Numbered from the stretch's first letter, positions 1-12,092 are shown. The stretch: 64,000 nt of DNA from Siphonodentalium dalli (GCA_032622095.1 CP136064.1:195393948-195457947), one strand, 5' to 3'. The notes: generated by a model from the letters alone, not told the origin. Made by a program: numbers and translations.

Positions 1-2439
1 CGGATTTGAGTCACAGAAGTTTATATTGTGTTCACATCTCGTTCCGTTGTATGGGAGAACGCATGTGCATGTAAATCCACCATCACCGCTGACACACTTT
101 CCGTGGTTCATACACGGATTTGAGTCACATAAATCTATTTTATGTTCACAGTTCGTGCCGTTGTATGGAAGAACGCATGTACAACTATATCCATTATCAC
201 CGCTGATACAATTCCCGTGATTCAAACATGAACTTGGAACACAGAAGTCTATCTTGTTTTCACATCTCGTTCCGTTGTATGGGAGAACGCATGTGCATGT
301 AAATCCACCATCACAACTGACACACTTCCCGTGGTTCAGACACGGATTTGAGTCACAGAAGTTTATCTTGTGTTCGCATCTCGTTCCGTTGTATGGGAGA
401 ACGCATGTGCAATCATATCCACTATCGCCACCAACACATGTACCATGATTCAAACAAGGATTCGAGACACAGAAATCTATTTTATGTTCACAGTTCGTGC
501 CGTTGTATGGAAGAACGCATGTACAACTATATCCATTATCACCACTGATGCACTTCCCGTGATTCAAACATGGACTTGGAACACAGAAGTCTATCTTGTG
601 TTCACATCTCATTCCGTTGTATGGGAGAACGCATGTGCATGTAAATCCACCACTAACGCTGACACACTTCCCGTGGTTCAGACACGGATTTGAGTAACAG
701 AAGTTTATATTGTGTTCACATCTCGTTCCGTTGTATGGGAGAACGCATGTGCATGTAAATCCACCATCACCGCTGACACACTTCCCTTGGTTCATACACG
801 GATTTGAGTCACAGAAATCTATTTTATGTTCACAGTTCGTGCCATTGTATGGAAGAACGCATGTACAACTATATCCTTTATCACCGCTGATGCACTTCCC
901 GTGATTCAAACATGGACCCGGAACACAGAAGTCTATCTTGTTTTCACATGTCGTTCCGTTGTATTGTAGATCACATTTGCATACATATCCGCTATCACCA
1001 GTGGTACACGTCCCATGATGCAAGCATGGATTCGAGTCACAAAAATCTATTCTATTTTCACATCGAGTGCCATTATAAGGAAGAACACATCGGCATGCAT
1101 ATTCTGTACCACGACTAATACATGTACCATGATGTTGGCATGGATTCGAGTCGCAAAAGTCTATCTCGTGTTCACAAAATGTGCCATTATAAGGAAGAAC
1201 ACACTGGCATGTATATCCTGTATTACCACTGACACATGTCCCAAGATTCAAACACGGATTCGGTTCACATAAGTCTATCTTATGTTCACATGTCGTACCA
1301 TTGTAGGAAAGTGCACATTTGCATGTATATCCATTTTGACCATCAAGACATGTCGCATGATTCAAACACGGATTCTGTTCACAGAAGTCTATCTTGTGTT
1401 CACATCTCGGACCTTTATAGGAAAGTGAACAATAGCATGTATATCCATTTTGACCATCAACACATATCGTATTATTCAAACACGGATTCGGATTACAGAA
1501 GTCTATCTTGTGTTCACATCTCGTACCGTTATAAGAAAGTGCACATTTGCATGTATATTCATTTTGACCTTCAACACATGTCGTAAGATTCAAACACGGA
1601 TTCGGGTAACAGAAGCCTATCTTATGTTCACATGTCGTACCGGTGTAGGGAAGTGCACATTTGCATGTATATCCATTTTGACCACCAACACATGTCCCAT
1701 AATTCGAACACGGATTCGGTTCACAGAAGTCTATCTTGTGTTCACATCTCGTACCGTTATATGAAAGTGCACATTTGCATGTATATCCATTTTGACCACC
1801 AACACATGTCCCATAATTCGAACACGGATTCGGTTCACAGAAGTCTATCTTGTGTTCACATCTCGTACCGTTATATGAAAGTGCACATTTGCATGTATAT
1901 CCATTTTGACCACCAACACATGTCCCATTATTCAAACACTGATTCGGTTCACAGAAGTCTATCCTGTGTTCACATCTCGTACCGTTATAGGGAAGTGCAC
2001 ATTTGCATGTATATCCATTTTGACCACCAACACATGTCCCATAATTCGAACACGGATTCGGTTCACAGAAGTCTATCTTGTGTTCACATCTCGTACCGTT
2101 ATAGGAAAGTGAACAATGGCATGTATATCCATTTTGACCACCAACACATGTCCCATTATTCAAACACTTATTCGGTTCACAGAAGTCTATTTTGTGTTCA
2201 CATCTCGTACCGTTATAGGAAAGTGCACATTTGCATGTATATCCATTTTGACCACCAACACATGTCCCATTATTCAAACACGGATTTTGGTCACAAAAGT
2301 CTAGCTTATGGTCACATATCGTTCCGTTGTATGGAGGAACACACTGGCATTCATATGCCGTGTTGCCACTCACACATTTCCCTTCATGCAAACAAGGATT
2401 GGAAACACAGAAATCTATCTTGTGTTCACAGCGCGTTCC
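1..2439 (-). repeat. Tandem array of EGF-coding 114-bp units
   Basis: The codons for the C6-Glu-His junction recur at 31, 145, 259 and so on to 2425, always exactly 114 bp apart, giving 22 junctions. Units near 1693-1920 are almost or fully identical to their neighbours, whereas the distal units (1-950) fall into types that recur every six domains: 26-220 matches 710-904 at an offset of 684 bp. One domain near 325 has an extra cysteine (VSCDGG). Spacing without a single indel shows selection on the reading frame or very recent homogenisation. Confidence 0.93.
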
Positions 2440-2669
2440 GTTGTAGCCATCGCTGCATAAACACTCCAACTGTCCTGTGTCAGTCTCAGCACAAATTCCG
2501 TTCTTTGTGCAGAATGTGTCCGTACAAGTCATAGGCGATGTCTGGGTTGTCGTTGCACTTTTTGTTAAGCAGGTAAATCCGTGATCCCCGTTGATGCATT
2601 TAGTTCCGTTGCTGCAGTTGTTCTGTGCACAGAAATCTCTTATCTCGCCGCAGTTGGCGCCAATGTACC
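1..2669 (-). CDS. DSL/EGF Notch-ligand-like protein, giant exon 5 (3' partial)
   Basis: This is the last visible exon of a minus-strand gene whose spliced order is 15180-15110, 14597-14489, 13997-13840, 8142-8006 and 2669-1. The acceptor reads TTTTTACTTAG before 2669. It is phase 1, and the split glycine codon joins the upstream DSL exon so that CSAG|YIGANC supplies the sixth DSL cysteine (residue about 165). Next come an atypical EGF domain whose last two cysteines are replaced by a Thr/Ser-rich linker (about 2585-2520), one ordinary EGF domain, and 21 further EGF-like domains of 38 residues. No stop occurs before the window edge, so the C-terminus and any transmembrane segment are unseen. 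DSL plus EGF architecture is that of Delta/Jagged-type Notch ligands at the cell surface. Function as a true ligand is inference. Domain identity is very secure. Confidence 0.95.
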
Positions 2670-3134
2670 CTAAGTAAAAAGAAATGAATTTGTCACCTGA
2701 GTCCATGTGTGCAATGCGAGCTTAAATAGCGACCAAGCCATCGTTCACATTACAGTCATCATATTATCCCAAGGGCTAGCGTATACCCATGGTAACAGCA
2801 TAGTAAAATGCTGATTACAATATATGCGGGTAAATTATATATTACTACGTAATTCAAGGTACTTTACTATGCTCGCACTATTACATAATATTACAATATT
2901 ACCACAATGTCAAGGTAAATAGACATTTACCATGGAAAAAAATGTACCACCGTGTTATCATTGTTGGTAAATTATCGTTTATCATGGTAAGATCAACGTT
3001 TACCATGGTACGATCATAGTAAAATGTTGGTTACGACGGTAATTTATATTACTATGTGAACCAAGGTACTTTACTATGCTCTCATCTTACATAACTATTA
3101 CATAATATGTTAAACGATCATAAATATACGATAA

Positions 3135-3218
3135 TAGCATAGTGTGTTTTGAGATGTGTTTTATCTCAACTCGTTAGAAGTATGATTTTTCGCGAGGCTC
3201 TCAAAACACACTATGCTA
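3135..3218. repeat. Hairpin, 20-bp perfect arms
   Basis: Left arm 3135-3154 begins TAGCATAGTGTGTTTTG and is exactly reverse-complemented at 3199-3218, with a 44-nt loop. It is probably a small foldback or MITE remnant in the intron. Confidence 0.7.
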
Positions 3219-4744
3219 TATTTGTATTTATCTTATGCCAACTGACACTATCATTTTTGGTCAAATTAAGCCTAATTTATGACAGTTTTCAGACAAAATC
3301 AACCTACATTTTGGTTATTTCGAAGAGCAATTCCCGTTACGCATGAATACGCAGTTACAGTACATGTGATGAGGTCGCGAATTTGTGTAACATTGGGGTG
3401 ATTTGTCAGCAACAAACAAGATATAAGTCCTGATTTAATATGAACCCATGTACAGAAATCGGAACAGTGAATTCTTTCAATAACATATCAATGTTCTCAG
3501 ACAAAAAGCAAAGACATTCAAACTGTTACAGTTCAGAATTCGTTAGATTGAAAATAACCATGCAAGTTCTGAGAAAAGTGTACATCGTACATTTTACAAA
3601 TTTGGTGCGGTGAAAGCTGTCTAAAATGACGGGAACAGAATAGTGAAAGCTTAAAATTTAGTCCTATTACGGACATGTGATCATGTTTCATCGAATGTGT
3701 AGCTACATTACTATTTTATTCCACTTGTATGCATTAATTTATTCGTTTAAACCATTCGAAACGCTGAAGTAAATGTGACCCAATTTAGAGGCGAGAGTTT
3801 TTGTTGATACGTCGCCAAGGCAGCAACGTCGTGAGGTGAAAGGTCACATTGTGCATAGTCCTTTCTTGGAGTTTAATACACATATGTAAGATATCACTAA
3901 TATTTAATACAAAGTATAACATCAAACCGGTATAAGATAATACCATGGTAAATATACATTTACCATGGTAAGGTTCCACATACCATGCACTACAATACCA
4001 AGATAAATTTCAATTTACAATGGTAATACTAGGGTAAGTTTTATTTCATTAGGGTCAATCAAGGTATTCCAGATAAAATAGCACCATGGCAATCTAACAT
4101 GGTACTACTATGGTACTGTCAAGGTGCTACCATATTACCATGGTAGTGTGATACTACTTTGGTACTACAGTGGTACTACCATGGTTCTAACATGCTACTA
4201 CCACATATCTCTACTAGGGTACTACCCTGTTAAATTGATATTTACCATGGTACTATACCATGGCACTATACTAAAGTACTCTAACATGTTATAGATGGAA
4301 CTGTCATGGTAGTATGGTACTACCATGGTACTACCATCGTGAAGTGATATTTAACATGGTACTACCATGGTCCCATGTAACTGTACTAGGGTACTCTACC
4401 ATGTTACCTTTGATGCCGTTGTGTCTTGGTCATATTAGACAAGACTATTATACTATATTGTATCTCACGTGACTTTGTTATTGAAATCAAGCTTTCAGAT
4501 TGGTTGGCTACTCGACTCTATTAGTCGTAGTTGTATACTACGCCTTCAAGTCTCTCCCATCGTGCACTATGCATATGTAGTTTTGACTACTAAAAATAGT
4601 AACGAACACTACATCAAACTTTGTTCTGAAACTACTTGTTATTTCGCCGCTGATCCAAATTAAAGCTTCAGTAAGGCGAACATCAATTGTCTGAACTCAG
4701 TAAAAGTTGAAAATTTCTGCATTTGTTCGATACAATATAATAAT

Positions 4745-4877
4745 TAGAGCATGACTTGTCGTGAAATACGCCGATATAGTGCATAGTGTGGTTGTGTAGT
4801 TCACTCCGCTTCGCGTCGTGAACTACACAACCTCACTATGCACTATATCGGCGTATTTCACTCCAAGCCATGCTCTA
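4745..4877. repeat. 133-bp inverted repeat (MITE/foldback)
   Basis: Arms of about 58 bp starting TAGAGCATG and ending CATGCTCTA flank a short GC-rich loop (TCCGCTTCGCGTC). A few mismatches and a small length difference separate the arms. No convincing target duplication is seen. Confidence 0.75.
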
Positions 4878-7800
4878 TTTATTAAATATATGTAGACCAG
4901 ACAGGTCTTCTCGGTCCACAATAGATTGTGATATTGGATGCGTTGGTGTTGTTTTGGACACTCTTCTGTAACAGACTTTCATTAAAAAGACATGCTACAT
5001 TTACACGTGGAGTCCGGGCATTCACATGACATCCTGAATGTGGTTAATGATCTGTCATGTCCATTAATCTGCCTTCAAGATGATATTTCACTTACTTCAT
5101 AGAAAAGGGTAAAGTGACGGTAAGATCGTTTAATATGTTGTTTACGAAAACATTTCTGATATTGTCAAAATCGAAATTCTCTGAAAAGCCAGGGTAAATT
5201 ATAAATTTCGCTGCTTTGACATTCAACGGACCTCTGATATAAGCATGTTTGATATATCATGTTTGGGAAAGGCTGCTATTTATGTCCATATACACAAATC
5301 GTCATTTGACCTAATTCAAAGACTTACAACCAAGATAACCTCCACCCACGATTATGTTCGCGCAAAGTATGGTATATAAGAGTAACGGGACGGGACCGTC
5401 CAAAACATCATCAACCCAACCTATATATCCCAAGCTGTTGTGGATCGAGAAGAATTGATCTTCTATACAATTATGTTGCAGTTGATGCTACCATGGTAAT
5501 ACCAATTGTGTAATGTCTTTTGTCGTAGTAGCACCATGATTGCATTGTACATTGCACTAAGGTATTTGATCATGCTACAGTTATCATATAACATCGCACA
5601 TGTATATCGTACTACCACTATGGTGATATTGTGCTACCTTCGCTGATTTACCACACTTATATTACTACCGTATAACATAGCTAACATAACAACATGCTAA
5701 TACAATTAGATCACTTGTGTCAGGAAATATGAAACATCCCTTATAAAAAGTACCATAGTACTACCATATGGTATAGAATGGTATTACCTCAACTCATTCA
5801 AAATCGCAGGATGCGTTATTAGCGGCCGCATAACATTACTACTGCAGGGAAAGTAGAACCATCGATCTATAATTACAACCCATCTCTAACTGGAACCAAC
5901 CCATATAAAGAGCACAACGCTTTACCATTGTACTTTGGTACTTTACCATGGTACGTTACCATGGTATTAACATGAGCGATAACTCTATTTTTACAATAGC
6001 ACATTACGCAGATGAGGCGTTTTCTGTCTCTTTTTCTGAGAAGAAAATCATAATTTGTTAGTTAATCAGTTAAACAATTGTATCCGGTGTCATACTAAAA
6101 AATTTACAGAATGGGACAAGAATATTGTAATAACTAAGAAGACTAAGTCATGAAGAGTTTAAAACCTTAGGTAATCACGTCTCAGGATAGACCTCTAATC
6201 TGCTGTCTTAAATTTTAAAGCCTTTAATCTAAAATCGTACCTTGGTACTACCATAGTAAAGTACTACCATGGTACACTACCATGTTATTTTAATAGTATA
6301 CCATGATAAAAAGCATGCTACATTTCACCATGGTAAAAAAAAAACCATGGTAAATTGCACAATAAAATTTACCATGCGGTCAAATTACCACGGTAAACTT
6401 TACCATGGTATTTAGCATGGCAACAACGTGGTACTTTTTATATGGGTAAACCCGAATTCTTTAGTTCAATCGCGTACGATATTCAAAGTCGTACGAGTCG
6501 GACATGTAGAATTGTTTATCTGGCGGATTTTACAGATGGTCACCATGCATATGATTTTGCCATAAGTATGTAGATGAATAGTAGATAGGAGTCATTCTTT
6601 GGATAAAATGTTTGATGTGGACCCGAAATATATCTTGTTTGGTTTCCGTATTGACTGATAGATAAACTGGACATCTTTCGCAAAAATGAACTACTATTTA
6701 TAAGAATTACGAGTAGTGTAGCGCGCCAATAGAATCTTATATTTTTTATTGTTCGTAGTCAAGTCGTGAAGTCAAATGAAGACGTCGCTACAAACGATGA
6801 ATTACTACTGATAACAATTACGAATAGTGCATCACATCACTAGAAATTGCGCTCTTTTTATCTGTTGTCGTTTTGGCAAATCCGTAATTACGATTACGGT
6901 TTCGAGAAGCCAAGCCAGCCCTCGTGCGCGTTATATGGTATTATATTCAAAAATATTGTGAGTGCTGTCGTTTTCATGTGTAATAAATCGCAAGGAAAGT
7001 GAGCATAAAACACAAGGTCACTATTTTTGTTTCACGTAGAGAACACTAGAAACGTTCAACATGGCGGTCGACCTTTCTGGCACAGTCGGTATTAGAGCCA
7101 GATTGGTTTTTATGCGTTGTGTTACCGTGAAATATAACTGACTTCCATTGCAGTTGGCTTTGGTCTATTGGAATATTAAATTTCATTATGTTATATTTAA
7201 AGCCACGTTGCGGTTTGAGCTCCAAATTAAACCTAATAATATTAGCTTTTGAATTGTTACCGGTATCGAAATAGTTCGATGAATACCTGAACGACCTTTT
7301 TATGAGCAGCATATGTCACAGAAAGAAGTCAAAAAATACAAGTTCCAATACAATGTGAGAGCTTGGTATACAAACGCTGCCATTTTCATGCATCGGAATT
7401 CTGTTCGGAGTTCTGACAAACTTAGATGGACTTCCGCTTCATTCTGTGGTTATTTATGCATGTTGTGAGCATGTGTATGTGGCTATTTAACGGACACATT
7501 TGAAACTATCTCAGAAATTAGTTAGATCTTTGTCTATACAATCTATCACTCAGTCACACTGAATGCGTTATATATAGGGCAGAAGGGTATGTTCAAATAC
7601 GATCCACTGAAAAATGATTTAAAACATAGATTGTGACAATGCTTAAATGTCAATGTCTCTTTTCCAACAAAAAATCATTTCTTGTGGCATTAAGAAACAG
7701 AAGATAGTGGTGGCGCGTTCTGACATTTTTTTCTCCTCTAGTATTGTCTATAACTATGGAATCATCATTCGTGGCATTGGACGGTGGTAACATAATTATA

Positions 7801-8005
7801 ATAAAGCATTCTTCCGTCAAACTGGCAAAATATCATTTTCTGCTCAAACTTCTTACATTTCTATACATTTGGTCACGTACGAGTAGGCTAATGTGTGGTT
7901 TCCTTGGAGGCATGGTATTTTCATTTTGAATTTTATCGGGAAATGTGAAGATCAATCTCGATTTAACCCAGTTAACATGAGTCGCTGCATGAATACTTCG
8001 TTTAC

Positions 8006-8142
8006 CTGCGGAGCACTCCTTGCTGCCTGTTGTAGTATTACACATATAGTGACCACCATTAGAATTTATTTGGTCACAGAACACGCCACAGTCGCTGCCG
8101 AAATAGTTGTTGTCACAGACGACTTGTGTTGAAATGTCAAGT
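8006..8142 (-). CDS. DSL/EGF gene exon 4, most of the DSL domain
   Basis: This 137-nt exon has acceptor TTTTATTTCAG (phase 2) and donor GCAG|GTAAAC (phase 1). It encodes about residues 113-159. Five of the six DSL cysteines are here (about residues 122, 131, 135, 147 and 156), with the family hallmarks CDNNYFGSDC, a VFC motif and GGHYMC; the sixth lies 8 residues past the splice in exon 5. The spacing C-x8-C-x3-C-x11-C-x8-C-x8-C is that of Delta/Serrate/LAG-2 domains, which contact Notch EGF repeats 11-12. The usual Gly-Trp near the end is Gly-Tyr here. The long ORF running through this exon continues into intron on both sides, so its methionine at 8186 is not a real start. Confidence 0.93.
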
Positions 8143-8767
8143 CTGAAATAAAACGTGATAAGAATTAAAAGATGCAAACAAATCATCTATATACATATCG
8201 TTATTTTTGCTGAATCGCAAAGTGAAATGTTCCGAAATAGAAACTATATACGGCTCGTAATCAGGCCCACTATCATATGCTCTAAAATATCTGAGAATTA
8301 AAAAGTCCACAGGACCCGATAAAATTAGAAATTATTTTCTCAAAAATGAAAACATTCCCGTCAATATTACGGGGAAATCACCCGTGAAATTGGACAATAT
8401 TCTCAAAAATTGGTCTAAATTATCAGAAACGGTGGAATTTAACGTGATCCGAGAAGAAACTACCACCATAAGCAACACATCCTCGATTCCACAGACGATA
8501 GCTCGTGCTAAGAAGTTGTTGTTAGTTTTATATTTGATTTAATTTTGTTTTCTGGCGTTGATACATCATTATAATATAATGTGATGCATACAGTTAGTTT
8601 CAAGCAATAGGCCTACGCTTTAGTGTTACCCGTTATTTCGCCGGTAAATACCAGGATGTCTAACTTTTATATCAACCAATATGTCTGGCTGTCTGCTGCC
8701 GTATATTACGAAATCTTAAACCTGTTCGATTGTAATTCATCTCTAAGTTATCACCAAATCATCACAT

Positions 8768-8779
8768 TGGCGACAGGGA
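8768..8779 (+). other. Probable tRNA primer binding site of gypsy element
   Basis: TGGCGACAGGGA begins with TGG, which pairs with the CCA end of a tRNA, and resembles the TGGCGAC-type primer sites of many Ty3/gypsy elements. It follows ATCACA, a plausible CA end of a 5' LTR, and lies about 40 bp upstream of gag-like coding sequence. The LTR's left end could not be placed. Confidence 0.5.
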
Positions 8780-9790
8780 TTAAAATATATCGAAATTACA
8801 AGCATGATACCAGGTTGTCCAGGGTTCGATCCGATTCCTGATGCAGGTGCTGTCGGTATACGATGGGGAAAATGGTCGCGAGATTATTCATGGAAGCATT
8901 TCGTGACATTGGCAAAGGTACATGTATATGACATTGAAACATTTCAACAAAGCGAAAACCGAGATATTTGCTATATACCAAACCTACCAAAGACATTGAA
9001 TCTTCACAAGATGTCAACTACGTGTCACAAAACCAGAAACAAATCGAACCAAATCCCAGAATACACACCAACCCCCATCGAAGTATAAACGTCATAAACG
9101 CTGTGGTTTATGTGGTGACAATTATCCACACACAGGTGGTAAAACAGCTTGTCATGCATATGGTAAACAGTGTACGGCATGTTCGTGTTTCAACCATTTT
9201 CAGAACATTTGCATGTCAAATGACCGACCACATGACGACCGACATCTTTGTGAAAATCAACCGACACGGTGATCGTAATCACAAACAGAACGTTGGGACG
9301 CTGAGAACTAAAATGGGAAATTTCGATGATCAGCTAATCCGACAAAAGTGATGCAGAATATGTTTTATCTATGAACACCACAAAACAACCGATGTTATTG
9401 TTTGACATAAATGGAACTGTGACCAAACTGGTATCTTACTCAGGTGCTGGCATACATGTGGTCGATGAACGTGACTTTAAGAACCTGTCTCCACAACCAA
9501 CTCTTAAGAAATCAGGCCCTAAGATATTCCCGTATGGATCAACACAACCCATGAGTACGCTTGCACAATTTATGGCTAAACTGAAATTTTGTGACAGAAT
9601 TCTCAGTTTTCACACTGTCTCCGGGAAGTGTGGTTCACTCCTATTGACTCGACAAACAAGCTCAGACTGAAAACATTTGCTCAAAATGTTAACTCTGTAT
9701 CAACTGACACATGTAACATCATAAGTTCCCTGACACAGGAGTATGAACATTTATTTCGCTGTGGGTATTGCTGCTAAAATAGTCACATCC
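8768..9790 (+). mobile_element. Ty3/gypsy retrotransposon fragment (gag to protease)
   Basis: Three pieces lie in the expected order but in different frames. The first is a gag N-terminus at about 8800-8960 with the motif DPIPDAGAVGIRWGKW, like the PxxxGxRWxxW gag start of invertebrate gypsy elements. The second is a zinc-knuckle region at about 9090-9220 with CGLCGDNYPH, then CTACSCFNHF. The third is a retropepsin-like domain at about 9371-9670 with the FPYGST and SGKCGSLL stretches typical of that family. Stops and frameshifts separate them, most of mid-gag is missing, and the catalytic Asp of the D(S/T)G motif reads Tyr (YSGAG). Reverse transcriptase and integrase are absent. It is a dead fragment inside intron 3 of the DSL/EGF gene. 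Confidence 0.8.
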
Positions 9791-10179
9791 GCTAAAACCG
9801 ACACGAACAGAAAGAATATTATATAATAGACATATTTTGTTCTTATACCAATCATAAATATCGCGTTTACATAAATATTTGTTTATAGACAAACACTCGG
9901 AATACCGGATCGTCCAATGAAAATTTTCCGTTGCGCTGTGGAAGGCGAGATCAAAGCGCCATCAACAATCGCATTCAAATCAAACCAAATTTTATATTAA
10001 TCTACCTATTCTACCCGCTGTCAGTTCAAAATCCAGCTAATCCACGTCACTTCATGATTGGGAAATGATCAGACAGAATATGTGTACATAATATAATTGT
10101 TCTTACCAAGATATGAATATTTGTCAATCCAGTTAGTATTTTCTCCTAACCTACACTGAAAAAACAGAGTCGGGTTGAC

Positions 10180-10510
10180 ATGTTTAACTTTGCGTGTAGG
10201 TGTTTATTTTCTATACACCGCGTATAGATAGTAAACATATCGTTTAGGTTTTGTGTGTAGATGTTTATTGCAATATGTTTAGGTATATGGTCTTTAGTTT
10301 CCAATGTGTATGCAACTATCAGGGCAGATCACATGTTTATAGTTTAATATATAAGTATATCGGCCAGACTGAGTTTTGTGAAGTATATGTATAACACATT
10401 TATATAATTTCAATTTTTCAAGAGGCGCTATAACATTAAAACACTGACTGTTTGTGTGGAATAAACGTGGTTTTTAGGTTTCACATGTTGGTCTAAACGT
10501 GGTGTTTAGG
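10180..10510. repeat. Left subterminal repeats of the THAP transposon
   Basis: GTGTTTAGGT-type words (TGTTTAGGTATA, GTGTAGATGTTTATT, GGTGTTTAGGT) recur. The complementary ACCTAAACAC and CTAAACACATC words fill the right end at about 12810-13030. Paired subterminal repeats of this kind usually serve as transposase binding sites. Confidence 0.6.
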
Positions 10511-10582
10511 TCTGACGTCTCACAAAACGTGTTAATTTGGCAAACCAAAGCGAGTCTCTTTGTTTAACAACATCTAACATGC

Positions 10583-10777
10583 ATGTCTTGTGTAGTCGGC
10601 GATTGTGAAAATCGATATAACCCGAAAGTGAAAGTTTCATAACATCGAACGCCAAACACGGAACCGCGAAAAACAAAATGTGGATTAATGAAATTCGAAG
10701 TGTTTGTAACAATAATCTATCGAAGACATGGATTCCTGGAGATGAGGACATAGTCTGCGGTTTGCATTTCATAACAG
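10583..10777 (+). pseudogene. THAP domain, exon 1 (frameshifted)
   Basis: Starting at ATG 10583 the sequence gives MSCVVGDCENRY, the first two zinc ligands (C2) of a THAP C2CH finger. The frame then shifts near 10637 (VS then FHNI) and again near 10680. The third frame gives WINEIR, W-I-P and VCGLHF with the final Cys and His ligands. The exon ends at ACAG|GTAAAT (10777), phase 1. THAP domains bind DNA at transposon ends. Two shifts in under 60 bp mark it as inactive. Confidence 0.75.
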
Positions 10778-11290
10778 GTAAATACTATATTTATATTTAA
10801 TCAGGAATCTATTCAACCGAGTCAATGCCGAGAAAGATATCCCATATAATTTGCCCATTAATAGTACCATTATATGGGAGCTATTACTAATCCGAAATTG
10901 TGTAACATTTTACGGCCTTTCCTTTCTTCGTGCCATTGTTTACATTCCGGCTACCCACATAGAAGCGAATCAAACGTCGCCTCTTCAAACGAATTTGGTG
11001 AAATTGAACCGGGGACACTCAATAATGTTGCATTCGTCGCAAAACATAAATCGCAGGGTCGTACTGATGAGGGGGTGGGCTCTGGAATGTGACACTTGTT
11101 TTCCTTTTTCAAATTAGTTACAACTTTCCAATTGAGATTTTGCAGAACAAAAAAAATGAAGGTTGCCTTTTTAATATCGGTTTTAATATTTGAATTACAG
11201 TTGTCAAGAAATGAATTAATTAGCTACATGTATGGAAGATCGGGTTTCATGTATCCATTGTTAACCCTTTCATATCATTTTCCCTTACAG

Positions 11291-11505
11291 GCAGCAGGCA
11301 CGATGATCCCACTCATCCAGAGTATGTACCATCGTAAGAAATGTGGCACTCCAAAATGAGCCTGGCAACACATGAATCGAAGATTGGCCGTGAGAAGAGG
11401 CACAGAAAAAGGAACTCAGCCAAAATATTGATATATGACGAAGCAGAAGCTGCACATCCTCATCTGATAACACAACAGTCTCAACAGATGACCAGCAAGT
11501 TGAAG
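11291..11505 (+). pseudogene. THAP domain, exon 2 with premature stop
   Basis: The acceptor CCCTTACAG precedes 11291. Joined in phase 1 to exon 1 it reads SRHDDPTHPEYVPS, the conserved C-terminal stretch of THAP domains, then hits TAA at 11335-11337. The frame stays open afterwards through a basic region (GREKRHRKRNSAK) to a donor AAG|GTATTT at 11505. The intron inside the THAP domain is supported by reading-frame and homology continuity. Confidence 0.7.
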
Positions 11506-11891
11506 GTATTTTGAATGTACGACACCTACTGTACTGGTACAAGTACTGGTATTCGAAAATGACTTTACAAATGACACAATAGCTATTAATTTATACGCAG
11601 CATTTCCTTATTCGGTGGAAAATAATAATAAATTAACTATTGGCACAAAGCATGAATTGTGAATGAAATGTCTTCTGAGTTCGTTGTGAATTAATAACCA
11701 ACCACAAAATTATATTACTATAAATAATAAAAGTAAGCTGACTTCTGAATCTATTATTTTTCAAGTATCCATGACATTTATATTAAGAATATGGTGTCTC
11801 TCTCAAAAAAGGACACAAAATTACACAAGGAGAGTAAACTATCTTCGATAGGAGAGAGATCAGCTCAAGGCAGAAAACATCAAAATGAAGT

Positions 11892-12092
11892 TTGGAGTTA
11901 ATCACCGATGACGCCAAAACAATATTTTTCACCGGTCTGCCATCTTTTGGAGTATTCCTCTGGCTGGTGAAATTGTGTGATTGTGTTCTACCATATTCAA
12001 ACGTTATTACCGATCAGGAAGTTATGATGATCATTCTTATGTGCAATATTGGTACACTGAGCGCATACTCTATAGCTGGGTCCGTAAGCTAG
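11892..12092 (+). pseudogene. Transposase helix-turn-helix segment
   Basis: The peptide contains ITDDAKTIFFTGLPSFGVF, matching the FYTGLPSF block upstream of the DDE_4 domain in THAP-bearing transposases. After a frameshift the next frame gives YTERILYSWVRKLD, which resembles the end of the helix-turn-helix. No DDE residues follow before the right end of the element. Confidence 0.6.

Larger units (their letters stand above)
2750..6440. repeat. TACCATGGTA palindrome-rich intron repeat
   Basis: The 10-bp palindrome TACCATGGTA and one-base variants (ACCATGGTAA, TTACCATGGT, TACCACGGTA) recur dozens of times, most densely at 2780-3070, 3940-4410 and 5880-6430. Around 4100-4400 they are linked by GGTACTAC into a degenerate tandem repeat. 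No coding potential is seen in these stretches. Confidence 0.75.
2670..8005 (-). other. Intron 4 of the DSL/EGF gene
   Basis: A 5.3-kb phase-1 intron lies between donor GCAG|GTAAAC (8006/8005) and acceptor ACTTAG (2670). It splits the DSL domain just before the fifth-to-sixth cysteine loop. It contains the TACCATGGTA-rich repeat stretch and two hairpins. From 6441 to 8005 I see no gene or clear repeat. Confidence 0.85.

Noticed and set aside
1632-2534. Long plus-strand ORF of 300 codons and similar short ones over 1-2534
   Set aside because: They are antisense readings of the 114-bp EGF array; the minus frame gives canonical EGF cysteine spacing.
8820-8835. GGTTCGATCCG resembling a tRNA B box
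   Set aside because: No A box or cloverleaf can be drawn around it, and it lies just after the gypsy primer site at the start of gag.
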